Assembly: GCF_016757215.1 (NCBI RefSeq)
Contig: NZ_JAESIY010000002.1
Span: 62,001 to 126,000, forward strand
DNA length: 64,000 nt
Direction of reading: 5' to 3'
Source of the DNA: Fulvivirga sediminis
GTDB taxonomy: Bacteria > Bacteroidota > Bacteroidia > Cytophagales > Cyclobacteriaceae
Made by a program: the position numbers and the translations under genes. Position 1 is the stretch's first letter, and every line of letters starts with the position of its first letter. The notes beneath the pieces were generated by a model. It had not been told where the DNA came from. It saw only the letters and a program-made list of their open reading frames with translations, and did not search any database. Below are positions 35,966 through 43,606 of this stretch, in pieces.

Positions 35966-36023
35966 GTCTAAACATAATTTAGACCCAAAATGTCATATGA
36001 GTAATATTTTGGAGGTATGTTTG
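35966..36023. promoter_or_regulatory. Inverted repeat and candidate -7 element upstream of the barrel operon
   Basis: GTCTAAA (35966-35972) and TTTAGAC (35978-35984) form a 7-bp dyad. TATGTTTG at 36016-36023 fits the Bacteroidota TAnnTTTG -7 consensus and would start transcription about 45 bases before the ATG at 36075. No -33 TTG is seen at ideal spacing. The rest of the 278-base gap shows nothing clear. Confidence 0.3.
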
Positions 36024-36074
36024 ACATCTGTAAACAAATGGATCGAAAGATCATAACGCTAACTAAAAATACTC

Positions 36075-36977
36075 ATGAACAAAGAAAAATTATCACGTAT
36101 GAAATTCATTCCGTTTTTAGGAATCTTAACGCTTGCATTTTTCATCTCTACGGTCTCTTTCGGACAAGGCTTTTATGTAAGAGCGGGAGGTGGTTATTCT
36201 ATTAAAGCATCTAGCTCTCAGTATAACGATTCTGATCCAAATTCAATTACCGGGATCGAACCTTCTACCAGAATTAACGTTAATCAGGACGGTACTACAG
36301 TGGAATCACTTAAAGGAACATTAGGAGAAGGTTTTAAGTTGGGAGCAGTAGCAGGATATATGTTCAACCAATACATTGGGGCTGAATTAGGTGTTTATTA
36401 TTTCCATGGTTCTGAGCAAACCATAGGAGAAACGACTACACCTTTATCTCATTCTATTGCGAATGCGTATATACGAGGAATAGATGTGGCACCAGCATTT
36501 GTAGTAACACCTGGTTTTGAAGGCATCAACCCTTATGCTCGTGTAGGTTTACTAATTCCTGTTGCAGGTGATCTTACCATTGATACAAGTGTAGATCAAA
36601 TGAATGCCGGACCAAATGGAGAAACTGTCATGATTCGTGCAGAATCTGAAGTACAACCTAAATTTAGTGTAGGTTATCAAGGTGCTATAGGTGTATTATT
36701 CCCTGTAAATTCTGGATTTGATATATTCACAGAAGTAGAATTTAAAAGCGTTTCTCTGAGAAGTGATGAAGCTGAAATCAAATCTTTCCGTACGACTATA
36801 AATGGCAACCCGACTCCCGGTGGACAACTTGAGGATTTACCTATGTCAGAAAAGAAGTTTATTTTTTCTGATGAATTTAAAGTTTCAGAAAACGAAAACG
36901 AAGCCAGAACCTTACCTACCCAATTTGTTAATGCTAGTGGTATAGGCCTTAACGTGGGTGTTAGATATACATTTTAA
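36075..36977 (+). CDS. Outer-membrane beta-barrel protein
   Basis: A 300-residue exported protein with a signal peptide ending ISTVSFGQ (about residues 23-30). The mature part has barrel character: alternating aromatic/polar strands such as GFYVRAGGGYSIKA, KLGAVAGYMFNQYIGAELGVYYF and INPYARVGLLIPV, ending in GLNVGVRYTF with a terminal phenylalanine, the BAM signal. No OmpA-type C-terminal domain. The ATG at 36075 is used; an alternative ATG at 36099 gives a shorter signal peptide and cannot be excluded. First gene of a three-gene unit with a phosphoesterase lipoprotein and a second barrel. Confidence 0.78.
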   Translation: MNKEKLSRMKFIPFLGILTLAFFISTVSFGQGFYVRAGGGYSIKASSSQYNDSDPNSITGIEPSTRINVNQDGTTVESLKGTLGEGFKLGAVAGYMFNQYIGAELGVYYFHGSEQTIGETTTPLSHSIANAYIRGIDVAPAFVVTPGFEGINPYARVGLLIPVAGDLTIDTSVDQMNAGPNGETVMIRAESEVQPKFSVGYQGAIGVLFPVNSGFDIFTEVEFKSVSLRSDEAEIKSFRTTINGNPTPGGQLEDLPMSEKKFIFSDEFKVSENENEARTLPTQFVNASGIGLNVGVRYTF

Positions 36978-36996
36978 ATAGAACGTAATTAATTAA

Positions 36997-37791
36997 GTGA
37001 AAAAAGTTTTTTTGATGGCAGGCCTGATACTTTTAGTATCGGCCTGTTTTGAGTACAACCCAAATCAAATCATCCTGGATAGTGATGAAAAGGATTTAAC
37101 AGTAAAGAATCTTCAAAAGATTCAAGCAGAAGAAGCTCCTGAAGACACCATGCGATTTATTTTCATGGGTGATACACAGCGTTTTTATGACGAATCAGAT
37201 GATTTTGTTAACAAGGCCAATTCCGTAAAAGGACTCTCATTTGTAATCCATGGTGGTGATATTTCTGACTTTGGCCTCTCTCAAGAATATAAATGGGTTA
37301 ATAAGATCATGTCTAAGCTATACGTGCCCTACCTGACAGTAGTCGGTAACCATGATTTATTAGCCAATGGCCGAAAAGTATACAAAAAGATGTACGGAGA
37401 AAGTAATTATAGTTTCGAATACGGAAACTATAAGTTCATAATGATCAATACCAATTCCAGAGAATATGATTTCAATGGCAAAATTCCTGATCTTAATTGG
37501 CTCCAAAATGAAATCGAAGATAATCCTAATGACTTAAATATTATTGTTGTATCACATGTACCTCCTTTTGATGGTGATTTTGACCCTGAATTAGAGCATG
37601 ATTATGCAGACCTTTTGGCCACCCATCCCAAAGTGGTACTATCCTTACACGCTCACACCCACTCCTTTTTAGACAAGGAATACTACAATGATGGCATAAG
37701 GTACTTTGTAACCACAGCCATGCTTCATAGAGGGTTCTCCCTCATAAAACTTTGGGACAACGGATTGGAAATTGAACAAATGGAATTTTAA
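36997..37791 (+). CDS. Calcineurin-like metallophosphoesterase lipoprotein
   Basis: 264 residues beginning at a GTG, MKKVFLMAGLILLVSAC being a lipoprotein signal with C17. The metallophosphatase motifs follow in order: MGDTQ (about 57-61), HGGDIS (85-90), VGNHD (116-120), VVSHVPP (about 189) and LHAHTH (about 219-224). The first motif reads D-x-Q rather than the usual D-x-H, which changes one metal ligand. Substrate unknown; it would act in the periplasm or at the outer membrane. It sits between two barrel genes, 19 bases after the first and four before the second. Confidence 0.85.
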   Translation: MKKVFLMAGLILLVSACFEYNPNQIILDSDEKDLTVKNLQKIQAEEAPEDTMRFIFMGDTQRFYDESDDFVNKANSVKGLSFVIHGGDISDFGLSQEYKWVNKIMSKLYVPYLTVVGNHDLLANGRKVYKKMYGESNYSFEYGNYKFIMINTNSREYDFNGKIPDLNWLQNEIEDNPNDLNIIVVSHVPPFDGDFDPELEHDYADLLATHPKVVLSLHAHTHSFLDKEYYNDGIRYFVTTAMLHRGFSLIKLWDNGLEIEQMEF

Positions 37792-37795
37792 TGCT

Positions 37796-38371
37796 ATGAA
37801 ATATATTTTTTACTTAATACTATTCATATTACCTGCAACTACATTTGGCCAAACCTCAGAGAGACCATGGTATGTGCCTGATCATTACAAGCTACAGTTC
37901 GCAGGGAATATTGGCTTCCTTTCTGCCGGAGCAGGCTACTTGCATGGACATGATAAACTAGAGACTGATTTCATGGTAGGATATTTACCTAAATCCATTG
38001 GAGGAGATGACATCATTTCCATTACCCTAAAAAGCACATATTCACCTTGGAAGATAAAAACGAATTCAGATTATTCTATAGTTCCATTTTCAATAGGCCC
38101 ATATCTCAGTTATTCCTTCGGAAGTCAGTTTGACACACTTTTACCTAATGAGTACCCGGATGGTTACTACTGGTGGGCTACATCTTTGAGATTTGGTGCA
38201 TATATTGGGGGTAGAGTAACAAGAGACCTACCTGGTAACATTAATCATGTAGCGCTTTACTATGAATTAGGCACTTATGATCTGGAAGCACTTAGTTATT
38301 TACAAAATATGGACTATCTGTCGGTTTCAGATATATTCACCTTAGCCTTAGGCGTTAAAATAGGCTTATAA
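37796..38371 (+). CDS. Outer-membrane beta-barrel-like protein
   Basis: 191 residues from the ATG at 37796, which gives the clean signal peptide MKYIFYLILFILPATTFGQ; an ATG 24 bases upstream overlaps the previous gene and is rejected. The mature part has short barrel-like strands (LQFAGNIGFLSAGAGYL, SLRFGAYIGGRV, HVALYYELGTYD) and ends FTLALGVKIGL. I recognise no family. It is co-transcribed with the phosphoesterase and the other barrel and followed by a terminator. Confidence 0.65.
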   Translation: MKYIFYLILFILPATTFGQTSERPWYVPDHYKLQFAGNIGFLSAGAGYLHGHDKLETDFMVGYLPKSIGGDDIISITLKSTYSPWKIKTNSDYSIVPFSIGPYLSYSFGSQFDTLLPNEYPDGYYWWATSLRFGAYIGGRVTRDLPGNINHVALYYELGTYDLEALSYLQNMDYLSVSDIFTLALGVKIGL

Positions 38372-38388
38372 AAGGAAGCTAATTTACT

Positions 38389-38419
38389 AAAGGTCTTCTT
38401 ACCAATTGAAGGCCTTTTT
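38389..38419. terminator. Terminator between barrel gene and VTT gene
   Basis: AAAGGTCTTC (38389-38398) pairs with GAAGGCCTTT (38408-38417) with one G-U pair, nine-base loop and five T bases at 38415-38419. It also overlaps the end of the convergent VTT gene. Confidence 0.75.
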
Positions 38420-39119
38420 ACTTTTTATTCCTTTTCTTATCCCACCATACATATACAAAAAATAGGACAAGGCTCACTACAGATGCCCAAATCATACCCG
38501 TTTTTAATCGGTCTGTATTTTTTCCTAGATACGCAATGAAAATTGTAAGTGGTGTAATTCCTATAAGGGTGGCCCCAATAAATTTCCAATACCCCACTCT
38601 GAGCATACCGCCCACAAAACTGATAGCATCATTAGATAAAAATGGACTAAGTCTAGTCACTATAACGGCCCAAAAACCATACTCATCCAAAAAAGATTCA
38701 ACTTTTCCCTCTGCTTTGGGACCTAATATTTTCTTCACTACAGGCGGCCCTAAGTACGCACCTATAATATAACCAATGCTAGATGCACAAAAAACGGACA
38801 CTAATATAATTAGGCTCCCCCACCAAGGACCGTAGGCCAGTACAGATACTACCATCAATAATGGTGATGGAATTACTATTAAGAACATCTGCACAATCAT
38901 AGCCAGTACTATTACTACTGGCCCAAAAGCACCAAACTGGCTAACCCACTTGCTGGTTTTTTCTTTATCCTCACTCAAGAGTACATTCCATGCCTCCTGA
39001 CAAAATTGCTTTACATCTGGTATAAGAAAGTAACATAACACTACTGCTACTACTAAACCTACAGATAAAATAAGAGGTAACTTACTTTTTTTTACAGATG
39101 CATTTTCTTCATCAGCCAT
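38418..39119 (-). CDS. TVP38/TMEM64 (VTT domain) membrane protein
   Basis: 233-residue inner-membrane protein with five or six hydrophobic segments. The VTT/DedA-type core is recognised from VIPSPLLMVVSVLAYGPWWG (about 84-103), CASSIGYIIGAYLGPPVVKK, and VTRLSPFLSNDAISFVGGML with the conserved R-x-x-P in the re-entrant loop. Family members are linked to lipid or ion movement across membranes, but the substrate here is unknown. No operon partners close by. Confidence 0.9.
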   Translation of the reverse strand: MADEENASVKKSKLPLILSVGLVVAVVLCYFLIPDVKQFCQEAWNVLLSEDKEKTSKWVSQFGAFGPVVIVLAMIVQMFLIVIPSPLLMVVSVLAYGPWWGSLIILVSVFCASSIGYIIGAYLGPPVVKKILGPKAEGKVESFLDEYGFWAVIVTRLSPFLSNDAISFVGGMLRVGYWKFIGATLIGITPLTIFIAYLGKNTDRLKTGMIWASVVSLVLFFVYVWWDKKRNKK

Positions 39120-39185
39120 TTATACACGTTTTTGTATATAAAACTGTCTGATTAAAGTAATGTTTATAAAATGCTGAAGGTAGCT

Positions 39186-39365
39186 TTAGTTTAAGCTATT
39201 CAGCTTCTGGTGCATTTCGATAAATCCTTCATTAATCGAAATCTCTCTATATCTGATTCTTTCTAATGTATTATCGATACATACTAAGAAATCTAATTTA
39301 TCATTTTCTGATAATGAATTTAACCCTGATACCGGCACGATGTTCTTTCCACTCTTGTTATTCAT
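39186..39365 (-). CDS. Small hypothetical protein, 59 residues
   Basis: An ATG-to-TAA frame of 59 codons on the minus strand, mixed charged and hydrophobic, helical in its second half (TLERIRYREISINEGF), with one cysteine and no signal peptide. I know no family. It lies upstream of the VTT gene in the same direction and fills most of an otherwise empty stretch. The codon choices look like those of neighbours, but no RBS or promoter was identified, so this stays a guess. Confidence 0.4.
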   Translation of the reverse strand: MNNKSGKNIVPVSGLNSLSENDKLDFLVCIDNTLERIRYREISINEGFIEMHQKLNSLN

Positions 39366-39552
39366 AATTGTAAATATTTGATATTTGAATAAATTATAAC
39401 ATGTACAATGCCAACATCACATTAACACTGATTATCAGACAGTTACAACTATAGAATGTAAGAAATGAGTAATTTAGCATCCCAAAAAGAGAATTTTTAT
39501 CAAAAAAAGGGAAATAAATATGCCAATATGGTACAAAACATACTTCACTCTT

Positions 39553-39837
39553 TCAAAGATTTGCTCTTAGTACAGAATCTATATCTGACGGCTCTCCTGA
39601 ATAATATGGGATAGACGTGAAGAGTATTTCAGGATAAATTATGGTAGATACTGAATCCAAACCGGCTGTTGGACCCGTTGACTTTTCTAGCCTTACCCTT
39701 CTTATAGAAATGTAAGCAGATGAACTAAATAAAGAAAAAGTGGTAATCAAAATGCAGGCTACAAGGAGCAATTTGAGAATAGTATCCAAACAGGTTAAAT
39801 AAGTCAGTATTCTTTTTAATGTAAATTTCGTACTCAT
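39553..39837 (-). CDS. Small membrane-anchored hypothetical protein
   Basis: 94 residues: basic N terminus (MSTKFTLKRIL), one hydrophobic segment (about 18-40, LLLVACILITTFSLF), then a soluble tail ending IDSVLRANL. It could be an anchored or exported protein. No family recognised. It follows the response regulator gene in the same direction after a 126-base gap that holds two direct repeats and a G/C dyad, so it may be a target of that regulator (inference only). Confidence 0.45.
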   Translation of the reverse strand: MSTKFTLKRILTYLTCLDTILKLLLVACILITTFSLFSSSAYISIRRVRLEKSTGPTAGLDSVSTIIYPEILFTSIPYYSGEPSDIDSVLRANL

Positions 39838-39911
39838 GCCATATAAGTTTTAGGTCATGTCAACAACAGACAATCTTAATACTTCGCAAAGTATAGCTTG
39901 AGTAGCGGAAT

Positions 39912-39953
39912 ATCTAGAGGGAAAAGCACTAATCTAGAGGGGAAAAACCCCCT
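39912..39953. repeat. Two direct repeats and a G4/C5 dyad
   Basis: ATCTAGAGGGAAAA (39912-39925) recurs as ATCTAGAGGGGAAAA (39932-39946), 20 bases later, about two helical turns. The second copy continues as AGGGGAAAAACCCCCT (39938-39953), an imperfect dyad. It could be a regulator-binding site upstream of the 94-residue ORF or a weak hairpin after the regulator gene. Confidence 0.4.
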
Positions 39954-39963
39954 TGAATTAATA

Positions 39964-40599
39964 CTATATCTTATAAAGATGGTTTTTTATCGCATAAAGT
40001 ACAAGGCCTATCCTACTTTTTACATGCAATTTTTCAAATAAATTCTCTCTATATCCATCAATGGTCTTAGGGCTAAGAAACATTTCGGAGGCAATTTCTT
40101 TATAGGTCTTCTCTGAGCAAACCAGTTTGAGAAATTCAATTTCCCTTTCTTTCAATTGAATTTCATCATTTTCTGGCTTATGCATAGAAGTCATTACGGT
40201 ATTTGCCACTTCATCTGAATAGTAAAAACCCTTTTTAACCACGGTCTTTAGTGCATTATGAAAAGCCACTGGATGAATATCTTTAAGCAAATAACCTTTG
40301 GCCCCAGCCTTAAGCATCCTTATAATGGTTTGCTCGTCATTATCCATAGATAAAGCCAACACCTTAATATCGCTGTAATCTGTATTAAGCACCTTCATGG
40401 TTTCTATGCCGTTAAGAACAGGCATATTAATATCCATAAGTGCAATGTGGGGAGCTTCGGATTGCTCTAGATTTTGCAGAAATTCCTGACCATTTTTAGC
40501 ATGGTAAAGCACTTCAAATTCGTCAAATGTATTCACCAAATTTTCAAGCGCTTGCGCAAACAAGATATGATCATCTACAACTACTACCTTATATTTCAT
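39964..40599 (-). CDS. NarL/LuxR-type response regulator
   Basis: 211 residues: receiver domain (1-120) with the acidic pair D9-D10, phosphorylation site D56 in ALMDINMPVLNG, and the conserved lysine in GYLLKDI; then a LuxR-type helix-turn-helix (about 145-208) with ERE at the start and SEKTYKEIASEMFLSPKTID. A transcription factor whose targets are unknown. Its cognate kinase gene ends 56 bases upstream on the same strand. Strong candidate binding sites are the G4/C4 dyads on either side of this pair (inference). Confidence 0.92.
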   Translation of the reverse strand: MKYKVVVVDDHILFAQALENLVNTFDEFEVLYHAKNGQEFLQNLEQSEAPHIALMDINMPVLNGIETMKVLNTDYSDIKVLALSMDNDEQTIIRMLKAGAKGYLLKDIHPVAFHNALKTVVKKGFYYSDEVANTVMTSMHKPENDEIQLKEREIEFLKLVCSEKTYKEIASEMFLSPKTIDGYRENLFEKLHVKSRIGLVLYAIKNHLYKI

Positions 40600-40655
40600 G
40601 GATAATTATCTTTGTTAAAGATAAGCATAAAATCGCATGTCTTCAGACATGCTAA

Positions 40656-41420
40656 TCATATATTATACTTCAAAATCATCTGAGTCCCTTGCAAGTTTTG
40701 AGACTTAAAAGAGTACTTAGCTCCTATTAGTTCGGCTCTGGTTCCAATATTCTCTAACCATCTGCCATCACTTAAGCTATTAGAACTAAACCCTATACCA
40801 TTATCAGAAACCACTACGGTCAGACTGTTTTTTGAATATTCGAAATTGACCTTTAACTGAGTCGCCTTAGCCAGCCCGATTACATTAGAGAAATATTCTT
40901 GTAAAATGCGAAACATGATTAACCGTTCTCGCTCTCCAAGCTCCTCTTCCTCTCCTTGAATATTCAGGGTTGCATCCAGAAACTTTAACCGATTAAAACG
41001 TTCCATTTCCAACCTCACAGCCTCTAGCAGACCTAACCCCTTTATCTTGTCTGGGCTAAGCGTTTTAGATATAAGCCTTATTTGACTCAAACTTGAGCCT
41101 ATCAAATCGCCCACTTCATCTAAAGACCCTTTCAGTTCATCCGAAACATCCAAACTTAATAAATTCAATTGCATTCTTGCCGTTGACAATATTTGACCTA
41201 CATTATCATGCAGTTCCCAGCCAAAATTCTTTAGCGCCTGCTCTTTAATTTCTATACGGCTTTTCATCACTTCTATTTCAAACTGCCTTTCCACTTCACT
41301 ATTACCTTCCAAAAATCTGTGGTTTCGCTTTATAAAAACTAGATAAAAAACGACTAGGACCATGATAAAAATTATTACAACAATCACCCCCATAATTATA
41401 TTTTGATCAATGTTTTGCAC
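40656..41420 (-). CDS. Sensor histidine kinase of the NarX/DegS type
   Basis: 254 residues with a single membrane helix (about 8-30), no obvious sensor domain, the HisKA_3 dimerization segment ELHDNVGQILSTARMQLNLL with phosphoacceptor H71, and an HATPase domain (about 150-254) with VVSDNGIGFSSNSL and IGTRAELIGAKYSFKS. Partner of the response regulator next to it. A GTG at 41420 is taken as start; an ATG at 41393 is an alternative. It is divergent from the galactan locus sigma gene across 371 bases, so it may influence that locus. Confidence 0.88.
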   Translation of the reverse strand: MQNIDQNIIMGVIVVIIFIMVLVVFYLVFIKRNHRFLEGNSEVERQFEIEVMKSRIEIKEQALKNFGWELHDNVGQILSTARMQLNLLSLDVSDELKGSLDEVGDLIGSSLSQIRLISKTLSPDKIKGLGLLEAVRLEMERFNRLKFLDATLNIQGEEEELGERERLIMFRILQEYFSNVIGLAKATQLKVNFEYSKNSLTVVVSDNGIGFSSNSLSDGRWLENIGTRAELIGAKYSFKSQNLQGTQMILKYNI

Positions 41421-41791
41421 TCCCCTATTTCATCATTTTTATTTTACAATCATTCAATATTAAAGCCTTAAACTAATGAGGTGATGAATTACAAAGTAAT
41501 ATTACTCTTACTCTATAATCACTTTATGTGGTTTGTTGTGAAATCCAACCATTTCTTTAATCTAACATTACTTAATACCATCGATTAACAGGCTGGTATT
41601 TAATTATTTATTCATGAACCAACATTTAAGTTAGGTTCAATTATATATATAATCTCGTTAATAGCATTTAAAGACAATGAAAAAGGGGAATATTCCCCTA
41701 TATCAGACATTTACCTTTTATTGAAAAACAAAAAATAATAAATGTCAATCAAACACTTCTTTAATTAAATTTCACTAAATTTCCGGTAGCT
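41421..41791. promoter_or_regulatory. 371-base divergent regulatory region with 16-bp perfect palindrome
   Basis: AGGGGAATATTCCCCT at 41684-41699 is a perfect 16-bp palindrome about 93 bases upstream of the sigma gene start. It resembles the AGGGGAAAAACCCCCT dyad at 39938-39953. The rest is AT-rich, with a TATATATATAAT stretch near 41642-41653. No consensus promoter boxes could be set with confidence. Confidence 0.4.
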
Positions 41792-42403
41792 ATGGTTGGA
41801 TATAGAGAAGAGAAAGAAACGATTCGCCGATTAGATACCAAGGATTCAGCAACGCAAGGCGTAACACTACTTCCAGATGAAAAAGTGTGGGATGAGTTCA
41901 GAAAAGGAAGTGAGTCTGCTTTTATAGCCATCTACAATAGTTATTTTCAGATTCTATATAATTATGGCCGACAACTTAGCGGCGATAAAGAATTGATTAA
42001 AGACTGTATCCAAAACACATTTATTACTATACGTAAATCTAGGAGAAAGCTGCCTGCTGTCCTTTCTGTTCAAGCTTATTTAATAAAATCTTTTAGAAAT
42101 AATCTTCTGCGAGAATTGAAGAAAAGTAACAGGAAGATCTCCAATGAAGCTGCCCCTCTAGATTTTGACTTACAAGCATCGGCAGAACATATCCTGATAG
42201 AAAAGCAAATACAAGAAAGTCAGATTCGGAAAATGGAAGAGTCAATAAACCAGCTTTCCTCGAGACAAAAAGAAGCTATTTATTACTATTATTACAATAA
42301 TCTCACATACTTAGAAATAAAAGATATCATGGGTTTCAAAAGTATAGAGGCTACAAGAAACCTACTCTACAGAGCTATTTCTACACTTAGAAAATTTTTC
42401 TGA
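41792..42403 (+). CDS. ECF sigma factor of the polysaccharide utilization locus
   Basis: 203-residue sigma-70 family ECF factor. Region 2: FIAIYNSYFQILYNYGRQL and IKDCIQNTFITI; region 4: INQLSSRQKEAIYYYYYNNLTYLEIKDIM (about 150-178) with the helix-turn-helix that reads -35 DNA. Immediately upstream of a FecR-type anti-sigma gene and an STN-containing SusC, the standard transenvelope switch of Bacteroidota: substrate import through SusC frees the sigma factor by acting on FecR (established). Expected target is the SusC-to-glycosidase operon itself. Confidence 0.92.
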   Translation: MVGYREEKETIRRLDTKDSATQGVTLLPDEKVWDEFRKGSESAFIAIYNSYFQILYNYGRQLSGDKELIKDCIQNTFITIRKSRRKLPAVLSVQAYLIKSFRNNLLRELKKSNRKISNEAAPLDFDLQASAEHILIEKQIQESQIRKMEESINQLSSRQKEAIYYYYYNNLTYLEIKDIMGFKSIEATRNLLYRAISTLRKFF

Positions 42404-42425
42404 TCTTTTTTAATAATTGGTGATG

Positions 42426-42464
42426 GTGTTTTATCCCCTTTATACTCTTAGGGGTATAAAACAC
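42426..42464 (+). promoter_or_regulatory. Hairpin between sigma factor and fecR
   Basis: GTGTTTTAT-CCCC (42426-42438) pairs with GGGG-T-ATAAAACAC (42451-42464), 13 bp with one bulged base and a 12-base loop, filling most of the 66-base gap. No T-run, so an intercistronic regulatory or stabilising structure is likelier than a terminator. Confidence 0.5.
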
Positions 42465-42469
42465 AAATT

Positions 42470-43486
42470 ATGCAAGGGGAGAAAAAGAGCATAGAACACT
42501 ATTTACTCAACCGAGAGTTTAAAGAATGGGTACTTAATCCAAACCCAAATAATCAAATATTTTGGAAAAAATGGATTGAGGCCCATCCTGAAGAGCTATC
42601 TAACATTCACAAAGCCAGACAGATTCTACTTTCCTCTCAACATAAAGAAGCCGAAACAGTATCTGAAGAAGAAAAAAGCGAAGTGCTAAAAGCTATACTA
42701 GGACACAGAGCACCTGTTAAAAGAAAAAAATATTGGCCTTTAGGCATTGCAGCATCCATCCTTTTAGCCGTAACATCGCTGATTTTTTATCTACCAAAAA
42801 AGTTAACAAAAGAAAAAAAGGTTACAAATGTAATATCTAAAGTAATAAAGAGTAACCCCATGGGAAGAAAGTCGAAAATAGTTCTTCCTGATGGGAGTAA
42901 AGTATGGCTCAATAGTGACAGCAGAATTGAGTATCCATCAGAGTTTGGAGAAGAGAGATTGGTAAATCTTAAAGGAGAAGCCTTTTTTGAAGTGAGAAAA
43001 GATAAGAAGAAACTATTCAGAGTTAATTCTGGAGGAATAATTACTACTGCCTTAGGGACAAGCTTTAATATAAATGCATTTGAAGAAGATGCCGATATTC
43101 AAGTAAAACTTGTTACTGGAAAAGTAACAGTGACTGATTCGGCCTTTATTCAAAATACAGACTCTGCCCTATACATCACCCCAGGAGAACAAGTCAGTTT
43201 TAACAAAACAAAACGCAGTTTAAAGAAATCTAAATTCGACCCCGCCACTTCCTTACTTTGGAAAGAGGGCATCATTGCTTTTTCTCAAGACAATTTTGAT
43301 ACCATAAAGAAAACATTAGAACGCTGGTATGGGGTAAACATTCAGGTTAAAAATCTTAATAAGAAAATATCATATACAGGACAGTTTAACAACCAGAGCC
43401 TGGAAAAGGTCCTAGAAAGAATGGCATTCACAGAACGCTTCACTTTCAAAATCAATAAAAATCATGTGGAATTAAAATTTGAATAG
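42470..43486 (+). CDS. FecR-type anti-sigma factor
   Basis: 338 residues: cytoplasmic N terminus (about 1-75) that would hold the sigma factor, one membrane helix (about 86-106, WPLGIAASILLAVTSLIFYL), then periplasmic FecR domain (about 125-225, with LPDGSKVWLNSDSRIEYPSE and GEAFFEVRKDKKKLFRV) and a C-terminal DUF4974-like domain (about 260-338, FDTIKKTLERWYGVNIQV) that contacts the receptor's STN domain. Located between the ECF sigma and SusC genes. A 13-bp hairpin sits in front of its start. Confidence 0.92.
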   Translation: MQGEKKSIEHYLLNREFKEWVLNPNPNNQIFWKKWIEAHPEELSNIHKARQILLSSQHKEAETVSEEEKSEVLKAILGHRAPVKRKKYWPLGIAASILLAVTSLIFYLPKKLTKEKKVTNVISKVIKSNPMGRKSKIVLPDGSKVWLNSDSRIEYPSEFGEERLVNLKGEAFFEVRKDKKKLFRVNSGGIITTALGTSFNINAFEEDADIQVKLVTGKVTVTDSAFIQNTDSALYITPGEQVSFNKTKRSLKKSKFDPATSLLWKEGIIAFSQDNFDTIKKTLERWYGVNIQVKNLNKKISYTGQFNNQSLEKVLERMAFTERFTFKINKNHVELKFE

Positions 43487-43532
43487 TTAAAGAAAATGAT
43501 TGCTAATACCTCTTAGGCGCAATAAGCCCAGA

Positions 43533-43555
43533 ATAGGAAAGGATCAGTTTCCTAT
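43533..43555 (+). promoter_or_regulatory. Hairpin between fecR and susC
   Basis: ATAGGAAA (43533-43540) pairs with TTTCCTAT (43548-43555), seven-base loop, in the 120-base gap before SusC. It could separate low regulator and high transporter expression or mark a second promoter region. Confidence 0.35.
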
Positions 43556-43606
43556 CCATAGACTTATTACTGTTTTATAAAAAATATTAAAAAACTTCAT
43601 TAAAGT

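Noticed and set aside
35964-36056. 30-codon ATG frame upstream of the first barrel gene
   Set aside because: Very short, overlaps an inverted repeat and the candidate -7 element; more likely leader DNA.
41642-41653. TATATATATAAT stretch as a TATA-like promoter
   Set aside because: Simple AT repeat without Bacteroidota promoter pattern; expected by chance in this composition.
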